From the NCBI RefSeq assembly GCF_012927305.1, contig NZ_JABBGH010000002.1, positions 124,001-188,000 on the forward strand: DNA of 64,000 nucleotides. Reading direction: 5' to 3'. How positions within the stretch are numbered: position 1 is the first letter of the stretch; every line of letters begins with the position of its first letter. The DNA is from Hymenobacter polaris (GTDB lineage: Bacteria; Bacteroidota; Bacteroidia; Cytophagales; Hymenobacteraceae). The notes beneath the pieces were generated by a model. It was not told the DNA's origin. It saw only the letters and a list, made by a program, of their open reading frames with translations, and made no database searches. Position numbers and translations under genes: made by a program. Shown piece after piece: positions 23,530 through 31,201 of the stretch.

Positions 23530-23665
23530 ATCTTTGAAATGTGGGAATGTGGAAAATGGAAAAAATGTGAGAATGCGGACAAATAGTAAAAGCTCGATGG
23601 TCGGCAATTTAGTAGCCGCCACTGCGCTTCACATCTTCCGCATTATCACCTGTTCACATTCTAAA
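23525..23665. repeat. AATGTGG-type low-complexity foldback in the terC-yajQ spacer
   Basis: Contains GAAATGTGGGAATGTGG, then AAATGTGAGAATGCGG, and later CCGCATTATCACC with TTCACATTCT in inverse orientation. The same vocabulary occurs at 27328-27425 upstream of mfd. It looks like a dispersed intergenic repeat rather than coding sequence. Confidence 0.5.
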
Positions 23666-23667
23666 AA

Positions 23668-24159
23668 CTACGATTTCATGTTCACGAACTGCAAGGGCTG
23701 GCCAGTGTCGGTGCGGCGCAGCAGCGCGATGACGGCCTGCAAGTCATCAAGCTTCTTGCTCGTAACGCGGATTTGGTCGTCCTGCATCTGAGATTCCACC
23801 TTGATTTTACTGTCCTTGATAGCCTTGATGATTTTGCGCCCCGCGTCTTTGTCCACGCCCGAGCGCACCTTGATGGTTTTCTTCACCAGCGCCCCGGCCG
23901 GTACCTCTTCGGCCGTGAAGTCGAGGGCCGTGCCATCGATGCCCTGCTTTACAACGCGCGTTAAGAGGATGTCTTCCAGCGCCTTGATGCGCATCGAGTT
24001 TTCGGAAATGAGTTGAATGGTATTCGCCTTTTTATCCAACTCGATGCCGCCTTTGGTATCGCGCAGGTCGTAGCGGGTAGCCAGTTCCTTGCGGGCTGTA
24101 TTCACGGCGTTTTCGAGCGTTTGAGGGTCTACCTTGCTCACAATGTCAAACGAGGCCAT
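23668..24159 (-). CDS. yajQ: YajQ-family nucleotide/c-di-GMP-binding protein
   Basis: A 163-residue UPF0234/YajQ protein: MASFDIVSKVDPQTLENAVNTARKELATRYDLRDTKGGIELD, then a second ferredoxin-like half ending in KIKVESQMQDDQIRVTSKKLDDLQAVIALLR. Members bind RNA or nucleotides, and in Xanthomonas one binds cyclic di-GMP and acts as a transcription co-regulator. Length is exactly typical. It is divergent from the thioesterase at 24261 and tandem with terC. Confidence 0.95.
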   Translation of the reverse strand: MASFDIVSKVDPQTLENAVNTARKELATRYDLRDTKGGIELDKKANTIQLISENSMRIKALEDILLTRVVKQGIDGTALDFTAEEVPAGALVKKTIKVRSGVDKDAGRKIIKAIKDSKIKVESQMQDDQIRVTSKKLDDLQAVIALLRRTDTGQPLQFVNMKS

Positions 24160-24260
24160 AGCGGGTAATGAGAGGTTAGGTGCGCAAAGCCAGCCGGCTG
24201 CAGCTAGCCCACAAAGGTAGGGTGCGTAAACGGGGCTTACCGCGGGTGCATCTTCGCCCC

Positions 24261-24716
24261 ATGCTTCCTGCCGACAACCTGGCCGCCGCCCTAGCCCACT
24301 ACAACCGCATCAACCGCTACGGTCAGGCCAACGGTATGGAGCTGGCCGTGCCCGCCCCCGGCCAGGCCGAGTACCGCATGGTCGTGCGCGACGAGCACCT
24401 GTCCTCGCCCGGCGTGGCGCACGGCGGCGTGCTGGCTGGCCTCATGGATGCGGCCCTGGGCGCGGCGGCCCTCTCGCTCGCCTTCACTACCAACGAGCTG
24501 GTATCCACGGTTGAGTTTAAGCTGAACTACCTGCGCCCGGTGCTGCTTGGCGATGAGCTGCGCGCCGTGGCCCAAGTAACGCACGCCGGCCAGTCGCTGC
24601 TCGTAAGCAGCGCTACTATCTACCGCCGCCCCGCTGGTAGCGCCGCCGCGGAGGTAGCAGTCGCCCAGGGCCTAGGCACCTTCAACCGCTACCCGGCCGC
24701 CAAGCGGCAGCTGTAA
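24261..24716 (+). CDS. PaaI-like hotdog thioesterase
   Basis: A 151-residue protein starting MLPADNLAAALAHYN at ATG 24261. The hotdog-fold motif GVAHGGVLAGLMDAALGAAA carries the HGG signature of PaaI/YbgC-type acyl-CoA thioesterases, followed by VEFKLNYLRPVLLGDELRAVAQV. It should be a cytoplasmic tetramer hydrolysing aromatic or fatty acyl-CoA esters; the substrate cannot be told. An extended open frame back to 24180 has no sensible start. A hairpin terminator follows. Confidence 0.85.
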   Translation: MLPADNLAAALAHYNRINRYGQANGMELAVPAPGQAEYRMVVRDEHLSSPGVAHGGVLAGLMDAALGAAALSLAFTTNELVSTVEFKLNYLRPVLLGDELRAVAQVTHAGQSLLVSSATIYRRPAGSAAAEVAVAQGLGTFNRYPAAKRQL

Positions 24717-24719
24717 ACA

Positions 24720-24774
24720 GAGGTAGGGCGCTCCCGCACGTCCAACTAACTGGATTACGGGAGCGCCCTACCTC
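24720..24774. terminator. Bidirectional hairpin between convergent genes
   Basis: A 17-bp perfect stem (GAGGTAGGGCGCTCCCG and its complement) with a 21-nt loop between the thioesterase and NYN genes. No long T-run, so efficiency is uncertain. Confidence 0.65.
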
Positions 24775-24797
24775 CTTGTGTTTACTCAAGTGCTTCT

Positions 24798-25886
24798 TTA
24801 CAGCACGGCGCCCATCGAGTGGCTGTCCACGTTGCTGGCCTCGTAGTCGTCGCCGTCACCGTCGCCGTCCTCGCTCATGTTGGGGGCGGCTACCTTGCGC
24901 ACGTTGCGGGCGCAATCCTCGTCGCGGTGGTTGCGGCCCACCGTAAACTCCACCCAGTCGCCTTCGCGCAGGTCGTTGAAGTCGCCCTCGGCCAAGTCGG
25001 CGTAGCTGAAGAACAGGTTGTTGGGCGGCATCACGACGAAGCCAAAGCCATTCTTCAGGTTCTTGATGGTGCTGATGCCGATGGTGCCCACCGGGCCGGC
25101 GGCCGTGGGGCCCGTGGGCCGGGCGGGGCGGGGTGCCCCTAGGCCCGCGGCCGGGGTGCCAGTTGCGGCCGCAGCCGGGGCGGCAAAGCTGCCGGGGCTG
25201 CTGGGCCCAGGCGCAAACGCGGCCGGCTCATTCTGGCTCACAAACATGTTTTCCACAACTTCGTCCTGCTCCTGCAAGCCGCGGTCAATTACGGCGTGCA
25301 TGGCTACGGGGTAGGTAGCCTGCTCCAGCAGGTGCTGCGAGGCGCGCGTCACGCGGGTTTCGCCCTTAAAGTCTTCGTACTTGAAGTCCCAGTTTAGTAG
25401 CATCACGCGGGTGCCCACGGTGTTGAGCTTGCGAATGAGCGGCACGTAGTCCGAGTCGCCGGCGATGAGCACCACCACGTCGAGGGTTTTGTGCAGGGCC
25501 ATCTCCAGGGCCTCCAGGCTCAGCCACACGTCGATGCCTTTCTCTTGCAAGCGGCCGTCGCGGGTTTTCAGGGGCATGTAGTGCGTGCACACCCCTAGGT
25601 TCATCAGGATATCGTCGAGCAGGCGGTCGTGGAAGAGGCGGTCTTTATCGCGGGCCTCGGTGGCCGAGAGGCGGCCCCGAAAGAAGTGGGAGGTCGTGAT
25701 TTGCGCCAGGCGCACGTCCACGTCTTCTTCCTCGGCTACTTGGTGGCGGATAAATTCGTGCAGGCCTTCGAGGCTAATGCGGGCCTTACGCTCGTGCTGG
25801 AAATAATAATAGTCGCTGATTTTCAGAAAATAGTTGCCGTCGTAGAATACGCCGACCCGGATAAGCGGGCTATTCATCTGGTTCAT
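24798..25886 (-). CDS. NYN-domain (LabA-like) RNase with C-terminal cold-shock domain
   Basis: A 362-residue protein. Residues 8-190 are a NYN/PIN-like nuclease domain: VGVFYDGNYF (Asp16), KGIDVWLSLEAL (Asp119) and IAGDSDYVPLIRKL (Asp144, Asp146) supply the acidic metal-binding residues. An Ala/Pro linker (about 220-265) leads to a cold-shock-like OB fold, 268-331: IKNLKNGFGFVVMPPNNLFFSYADL and GDWVEFTVG, ARNVRKV. The tail is acidic (EDGDGDGDDYE). It is probably a cytosolic RNA-cleaving enzyme whose OB fold binds RNA. ATG 25886 (or 25877) is the start; the upstream in-frame extension is not conserved-looking. Confidence 0.85.
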   Translation of the reverse strand: MNQMNSPLIRVGVFYDGNYFLKISDYYYFQHERKARISLEGLHEFIRHQVAEEEDVDVRLAQITTSHFFRGRLSATEARDKDRLFHDRLLDDILMNLGVCTHYMPLKTRDGRLQEKGIDVWLSLEALEMALHKTLDVVVLIAGDSDYVPLIRKLNTVGTRVMLLNWDFKYEDFKGETRVTRASQHLLEQATYPVAMHAVIDRGLQEQDEVVENMFVSQNEPAAFAPGPSSPGSFAAPAAAATGTPAAGLGAPRPARPTGPTAAGPVGTIGISTIKNLKNGFGFVVMPPNNLFFSYADLAEGDFNDLREGDWVEFTVGRNHRDEDCARNVRKVAAPNMSEDGDGDGDDYEASNVDSHSMGAVL

Positions 25887-26134
25887 AAATGCGGTAATGT
25901 TAAGAGTGGGGGAGTAGGAGGTAAAAGCCGGATGTAGTATATAGCAAAGCGCCGGCCCGCACCGGGGGCGGGGGCGCACAAGGGTAGAAACCAGCAAAAA
26001 GAGGGGATACCAGGCGGCAGACCAGGCGTTAATTATAGTTAGTTATACGTCACGCTAGTATACTTCCTCCGCACACACACTCTTGCTTCGCTGCGAAGCT
26101 AAGGCCCGGCAAGCGAATACGCAACCCCTTCATT
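25887..26134. other. Spacer upstream of the NYN gene
   Basis: About 250 bp without a gene, partly AT-rich (26030-26065), with an imperfect short palindrome GCTTCGCTGCGAAGC near 26088. I see no terminator or named element. Confidence 0.3.
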
Positions 26135-26881
26135 TCAAAACCTTAGGCTAGCGCGGCCAATCACCAGCCCCAGCACCAGCAACCCGTAGCCCAAGCAGAT
26201 GCTGGCCTCCACGATATTGCCCAGCTTAGAGCCCGTGCTAAGCAGCGGAATCCTGAACGAGAAATCGGTGAGCGGCAGCAGCCAGCGCACCCCCGATTTG
26301 GTGAGCGTGTCGGCCAGCAGGTGCGAGGCGTAGCCCGCGCCCGCGTAGTGCGCCACGCCGTGCCAGCCCAGGTCGCGGTTGGCCAGGTAGCCGATGTAGG
26401 TCCAGAGCCCGGTGGCCCAGATGGTGTGCGTCCAGGACCGGTGCGAAGTAAACGGCGCCAGCGCCACGAAAGTGCCCAGTAAACTCAGCCACAGCGCCTG
26501 CGCATAGAGGCCTGCCAGCACCGTGCCCAGGCCCGTAAAGAGCAGGGCAAGCTTGCGGGCCGAGCCGCCCTGCAGCGCCACGCCCACCAGCCCAAACGCC
26601 AGCGCCGCCACGTAGCTCAGGCGCTGGTCGGCGCCCGGCTTTAGCAGGAAGTAGGCATACGCGCCCAGCCCTAGGCCCGTGAGGGCGAAGGCCCAGCGCA
26701 CGTAGCCCTGCGAAAAGGCGAGCCGCTGCGTAAGGCGGCTTTCGGGATGGTCGAGGTCGGGCGCCAGGGCCGAGAAGCCAGCCAGCGCAATGCCGGGCAG
26801 CGAGAAGGGCACGCCGGGCACCAGCCCCGCCACCGCTACGCCCGTGATAAGGCCAATGGCCAGGTGAGCAGAACCGCGCAA
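26135..26881 (-). CDS. YdjM-like membrane-bound metal-dependent hydrolase
   Basis: A 248-residue polytopic membrane protein of the LexA-binding/YdjM (DUF457) family. Conserved elements are the N-terminal SAHLAIGLITG, APDLDHPESRLTQ with the family's Asp/His residues, and HRSWTHTIWATGLW. The start is TTG 26881, directly abutting the TAA of the upstream coiled-coil gene (zero spacing), which implies translational coupling. The biochemical activity is not established for the family. Confidence 0.82.
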   Translation of the reverse strand: MRGSAHLAIGLITGVAVAGLVPGVPFSLPGIALAGFSALAPDLDHPESRLTQRLAFSQGYVRWAFALTGLGLGAYAYFLLKPGADQRLSYVAALAFGLVGVALQGGSARKLALLFTGLGTVLAGLYAQALWLSLLGTFVALAPFTSHRSWTHTIWATGLWTYIGYLANRDLGWHGVAHYAGAGYASHLLADTLTKSGVRWLLPLTDFSFRIPLLSTGSKLGNIVEASICLGYGLLVLGLVIGRASLRF

Positions 26882-27181
26882 TTACTGAGGCTTCTCTAAG
26901 TTATTGAGCCGGCCTTCCTGGTTTTTAAGTTGGTCGTCGTGGTCGAGCAGCCGGTTTAAGAAGGGTTCTAGCGATTTAAACACGGCCGCGCCAATTCGGT
27001 CGGGCAGGGCTTGGATTTCTTCGCGCATACCACGTTGCTCTTCCCGCAACTCGCGAAAACCATTCTCAACGACCCGCTCTAGCCGGTCTACCCGACCATT
27101 GAGCGCATTCAATTCCGAGCGCACCTCGTGCATCTCGATTATTAGCTCGGAAACTACTTCGGGCAGGTCACGCGGATTCAT
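26882..27181 (-). CDS. Small coiled-coil protein, 99 aa
   Basis: A highly charged, almost wholly helical protein (VVSELIIEMHEVRSELNALNGRVDRLERVVENGFRELREEQRGM) with heptad spacing, so a coiled-coil. It has no signal peptide. It is co-transcribed with and coupled to the YdjM-like membrane protein. No family function can be assigned; it resembles small phage- or Spirosoma/Hymenobacter-type coiled-coil proteins. Confidence 0.65.
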   Translation of the reverse strand: MNPRDLPEVVSELIIEMHEVRSELNALNGRVDRLERVVENGFRELREEQRGMREEIQALPDRIGAAVFKSLEPFLNRLLDHDDQLKNQEGRLNNLEKPQ

Positions 27182-27327
27182 AGAGGACTAATATAAATTT
27201 CTGGGTCTAAGGTACGGCGAAAGCCTAGGGCCTGGCCGCCCTGGAAACCTTCGCCACGCGGTTTCTGTATGAACTCAGCGCCTGGCCCGACCGGAATTAC
27301 CTCCCGGCCGGGCTGGCCGTTTTTTGC

Positions 27328-27425
27328 TAAATGTGAAAACTTAAGAATGTGGAAATGTGCAGAATGTAGGAATGTAAAAATGGCTTTTTAACTCATTTTC
27401 ACATTCCTGCATCTGGCATATTTCT
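27328..27425. repeat. AATGTGG-type foldback repeat upstream of mfd
   Basis: Contains GAATGTGGAAATGTGCAGAA and GGAATGTAAAAATGG, followed about 10 nt later by CATTTTCACATTCCTGCAT in inverse orientation, forming an imperfect hairpin. It shares its words with the repeat at 23525-23665. The mfd promoter must lie in or near it. Confidence 0.55.
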
Positions 27426-27440
27426 ACCTCAACATACCTT

Positions 27441-30400
27441 GTGCAAGTAGCTGATTTTCTTCGCTTATACCGCCTAGAGCCCGAGGTGCAAACCCTGGCC
27501 GCCCGCCTGCTGGCCGCTGCCAAGCCTGCCGACCATAACCGCCCCGCCGACGAGGCTGCCCGCGGCGGCGAGCTGCGCCTGCACCTGCGCGGCCTGGTAG
27601 GCAGCCAGGATGCCGTGGTGGCCGCCGCCACCTTGCACGCCGAGCACCCCAACGTGTTTGTGCTGCACGACCGTGATGAGGCCGCTCTGTTTATGGCCGA
27701 CTTGCGCCACCTGCTGCCCGATGGGCCCGAGGCGCTGCTTTTTCCCAGCTCCTACAAGCGGCCCTACGAGTTCGACGAAACCGAGAACGCTAACGTGCTG
27801 ATGCGGGCCGAGGTGTTGAACCAAGTGAACGCCAGCCGCCGTGCCGAGGCGGTAGCCCTAGGGGCCGCGCCGCTGGTAGTCACCTACCCCGAGGCACTGA
27901 GCGAGAAGGTGATAAACCGCCAGAGCCTGGTGCAAAACACGTTTTCAGCCAAGGTGGGCGATAAGCTCGACGTGAACTTCCTAGGGGAGCTGCTGGGCCA
28001 GTACGACTTCGAGAAGAGCGATTTTGTGTACGAGGCGGGGCAGTACGCGGTGCGCGGCGGCATCGTGGACGTGTTTAGCTATGCCAACGACTTGCCGTAC
28101 CGCATCGAGCTGTTCGGCGACGAGATTGAGAGCATCCGCACGTTCAATCCCGAAACGCAGCTTTCGGTGGAGCCGCGCCCGAGCGTGAGCATCATTCCGA
28201 ATGTGCAAACCAAGCTGCTGCAAGAGCGGCGCGAGTCGTTTTTGGAGTTTTTGCCGCGCACTACCTGCCTGTGGGTGAAGGATATGCGGCAGACGCTGGA
28301 CGTGGTGACGAACCTGTTTGACCGGGCCGAGGAAAACTTCCAGAAGGTGCTGGACGAAGCCGGCGGCATGCAGATTGTGTCGTGCCCCGCCGACTTATTC
28401 GAGGCCGGCAAGAGCTTGAAGAAGTGCCTGGATGAGTTTGCGGTGGTGGAGTTTGGCAAGCGGTTTTACTTCAAGAACGCGCAGGACTTTCAGTTTACGG
28501 CCAAGCCGCAGCCGAGCTTCAATAAGGACTTTGAGCGACTGCTGAAGAACATTCGCGAAAACAAAACCCGTGACTTCACCACGATAATTGCCGCCGACTC
28601 GGTGCGGCAGGCCGACCGGCTGCGCACCATTTTCGATGAGCTGGACCCGAACGTGCAGTTTCAGCACTTGCTCATTGCCCTCCGCGAAGGCTACGTAGAT
28701 GAGCAGTTGGGGCTGGCCGTATATACTGACCACCAACTGTTTGAGCGCTACTACCGGGCCCAGGAAACCAAGAAGTTCTCGAAGAAAAAGGCGCTGACCC
28801 TGCGCGAGTTGAAAACCCTGCAGCCCGGCGACTACGTGACGCACCAGGACTACGGCATTGCGCGCTTCGCGGGGCTGACGCAGGTGGACATCAATGGGCA
28901 TTTGCAGGAAGCCATCCGGCTGGTGTACCGCGACGACGACGTGCTGACGGTGAGTATTCACGCGCTGCACAAAATTGCCAAGTACAGCGGCGCTGAGGGG
29001 CCGCCACCCACCATGAGCAAGCTGGGCTCGCCGGAATGGGAGAACAAGAAAAAGTCGATTAAGAAGAAGGTTAAGGACATTGCCGCCGACCTTATTCGGC
29101 TGTATGCCAAGCGGAAGCAGGCGCCGGGCTTCGCCTTTCCGAAGGACGACTTTATGCAGGCCGAGTTGGAGTCGAGCTTCATTTACGAGGACACGCCCGA
29201 CCAGGCCAAGGCCACCGAGGACGTGAAGCACGACATGCAGCAGCCCCACCCGATGGACCGGCTGGTGTGCGGCGACGTGGGCTTTGGCAAGACGGAAGTG
29301 GCCATTCGGGCGGCATTTAAGGCGGCGGCGGGCGGCAAGCAGGTGGCCGTGCTGGTGCCCACCACCATCCTGGCCATGCAGCACTACAAAACCTTCCGCG
29401 ACCGGCTGGCCAACATGCCGGTGACGGTGGAGTTTATCAACCGCTTCAAGACGGCCAAGCAGGTGAAGGAAACCACTGAGCGCGTGGCCGCCGGCAAAAC
29501 CGACATCCTCATCGGTACCCACGCCCTTACCAATAAAAACCTTAAGTTCAAGGACCTAGGGCTGCTCATTATTGACGAGGAGCAGAAGTTTGGGGTGAAA
29601 ACCAAGGATAAGCTCAAGGAGCTGAAGGTGAACGTGGACACGCTCACGCTCTCGGCCACGCCCATTCCGCGCACGCTGCACTTCTCCCTGATGGGTGCGC
29701 GCGACCTGAGCGTAATCGCCACGCCGCCGCCCAACCGCCAGCCAGTACAAACCGAGCTGCACGTGTTCGACGAAACGCTGGTGCGCGACGCCATTGCCCG
29801 CGAGCTAAAACGCGGCGGCCAGGCGTTTTTCGTGCATAACCGCATTAGCGACATCGTGGAGATGGCGGCCATGATAGTGCGCCTGGTGCCCAACGCCCGC
29901 GTGACGGTAGCCCACGGCCAGATGGAAGGCCCCGAGCTGGAAAAGCGCATGATGAAGTTCGTGGAGGGTGAGTTTGACGTGCTGGTGAGCACCAACATCA
30001 TCGAGAGCGGCCTCGATATTCCGAACGCCAACACTATCATTATCAACCGGGCGCACATGGCCGGCCTCTCGGACCTGCACCAGATGCGGGGCCGCGTGGG
30101 CCGCTCGAACCGCAAGGCCTACTGCTACCTGCTGACGCCACCCGTGGCCGGCCTGCCCGCCGACGCCCGCAAGCGCCTGAGCACCTTGGAAGAGTTTTCG
30201 GACCTAGGGGCGGGCTTCAACGTAGCCATGCGCGACCTTGACATTCGCGGGGCGGGCAACCTACTGGGCGGCGAGCAGTCGGGCTTTATCAATGACCTGG
30301 GCTACGAGGCCTACCACCAGGTGCTGGACGAGGCGGTGTCGGAGCTGAAGGAGACCGAATTCAAGGAGTTATTCTTGGGCGAGGGCCTAGGGGGTACTAG

Positions 30401-30911
30401 CCAGCAGGCTTTGCAGCGGGCCGCTGGAGCGCTTGCCAACCTGGAGTGCCAGATTGAAACTGACCTGTCGGTGCTCATTCCCGACACTTACGTGAACAAC
30501 GTGTCGGAGCGCCTGCAGCTGTACGCCAAGCTCGACCGCGCCCAAAAGCCGGCTGAGTTGCAGAAGCTAGTGGCCAGCATGACCGACCGCTTCGGGCCGC
30601 TGCCCGAGCAGGTGCAGCAGTTGGTAGACATCGTGAAGCTGCGCTGGCTGGCCAGCCACCTGGGCTTCGAGAAGCTGACGCTGAAGCGCGACACGCTACG
30701 CGCCTACCTGCCTGCCGGGCCGGGCCGCGAGGCCTACTTCCAGGGCGAGCAGTTTGGGCGCATTCTCAACTTTGTGCAGACGCACCCCCGCACGGCGCGC
30801 ATGAAAGAGCAGAAAGACAAGTTGCAAATCAGCATCGACGGCATCAGCAGCGTGGCGCTGGCCCACCGGCTGCTGGTAGAGCTGGGTGCCGAGGAGACGG
30901 TGGCAGCATAA
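27441..30911 (+). CDS. mfd: Transcription-repair coupling factor Mfd
   Basis: A 1156-residue SF2 translocase that removes RNA polymerase stalled at DNA lesions and recruits UvrA. The order is UvrB-like N-terminal module (FPSSYKRPYEFDETENANVLMRAEVL), RNAP-interacting domain (about 450-530: LQPGDYVTHQDYGIARFAGL), translocase with Walker A GDVGFGKT (611-618) and DEEQ box (712-715), then LSATPIPRTLHFSL, RGRVGRSNRKAYCYLL and the TRCF C-terminal domain. The start is GTG 27441. The length and all motifs are normal. Confidence 0.97.
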   Translation: MQVADFLRLYRLEPEVQTLAARLLAAAKPADHNRPADEAARGGELRLHLRGLVGSQDAVVAAATLHAEHPNVFVLHDRDEAALFMADLRHLLPDGPEALLFPSSYKRPYEFDETENANVLMRAEVLNQVNASRRAEAVALGAAPLVVTYPEALSEKVINRQSLVQNTFSAKVGDKLDVNFLGELLGQYDFEKSDFVYEAGQYAVRGGIVDVFSYANDLPYRIELFGDEIESIRTFNPETQLSVEPRPSVSIIPNVQTKLLQERRESFLEFLPRTTCLWVKDMRQTLDVVTNLFDRAEENFQKVLDEAGGMQIVSCPADLFEAGKSLKKCLDEFAVVEFGKRFYFKNAQDFQFTAKPQPSFNKDFERLLKNIRENKTRDFTTIIAADSVRQADRLRTIFDELDPNVQFQHLLIALREGYVDEQLGLAVYTDHQLFERYYRAQETKKFSKKKALTLRELKTLQPGDYVTHQDYGIARFAGLTQVDINGHLQEAIRLVYRDDDVLTVSIHALHKIAKYSGAEGPPPTMSKLGSPEWENKKKSIKKKVKDIAADLIRLYAKRKQAPGFAFPKDDFMQAELESSFIYEDTPDQAKATEDVKHDMQQPHPMDRLVCGDVGFGKTEVAIRAAFKAAAGGKQVAVLVPTTILAMQHYKTFRDRLANMPVTVEFINRFKTAKQVKETTERVAAGKTDILIGTHALTNKNLKFKDLGLLIIDEEQKFGVKTKDKLKELKVNVDTLTLSATPIPRTLHFSLMGARDLSVIATPPPNRQPVQTELHVFDETLVRDAIARELKRGGQAFFVHNRISDIVEMAAMIVRLVPNARVTVAHGQMEGPELEKRMMKFVEGEFDVLVSTNIIESGLDIPNANTIIINRAHMAGLSDLHQMRGRVGRSNRKAYCYLLTPPVAGLPADARKRLSTLEEFSDLGAGFNVAMRDLDIRGAGNLLGGEQSGFINDLGYEAYHQVLDEAVSELKETEFKELFLGEGLGGTSQQALQRAAGALANLECQIETDLSVLIPDTYVNNVSERLQLYAKLDRAQKPAELQKLVASMTDRFGPLPEQVQQLVDIVKLRWLASHLGFEKLTLKRDTLRAYLPAGPGREAYFQGEQFGRILNFVQTHPRTARMKEQKDKLQISIDGISSVALAHRLLVELGAEETVAA

Positions 30912-30937
30912 GTTACTTGAGCCCATCAACCACTGCT

Positions 30938-30997
30938 ATGCACGACGATATTAAGGATGAATTAGCTGCTTTGCGCCAACACTGGCTGACTACTTAA
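30938..30997 (+). other. Short open frame, possible gene remnant
   Basis: MHDDIKDELAALRQHWLTT, 19 codons, begins 27 nt after the mfd stop. It reads like a truncated N-terminus of a larger protein, and the following 100 bp has no continuing frame. It may be a decayed gene or chance. Confidence 0.2.
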
Positions 30998-31140
30998 GGC
31001 GCGCTGCCCGACTCCACACGTTTAGGTAAGAGAGGTAGCTCCCAAGCGCCATCCCTTGCTGCGCAGATGAGGCAATTAACAGAAAAATTGAGCTGGGGGC
31101 AAGCGTTAATAAAATCTATACGGCAGTCGTAGGTCAGCCT

Positions 31141-31179
31141 AGTGGGAAGAAAGGCAACTAAGCTGCCTTTCTTCCCACT
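31141..31179. terminator. Bidirectional hairpin between mfd and the MG2/plug gene
   Basis: A 16-bp perfect stem AGTGGGAAGAAAGGCA with a 7-nt loop and its complement, located between two convergent transcripts. Confidence 0.7.
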
Positions 31180-31201
31180 GGTGTCATAGTAGGCCCTAGG
31201 G

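Noticed and set aside
27435..27442. TACCTTGT as the mfd -7 box
   Set aside because: It overlaps the GTG start codon, so transcription from it would begin inside the gene. Mfd homology needs the GTG start.
28395..29522. 375-residue antisense open frame within mfd
   Set aside because: It lies wholly opposite intact Mfd domains and is His/Leu/Gly/Val-rich with no motif, as expected for a shadow frame in GC-rich DNA.
29384..30115. 243-residue antisense open frame within the mfd helicase region
   Set aside because: Met/Ser/Arg-rich shadow of conserved helicase motifs.
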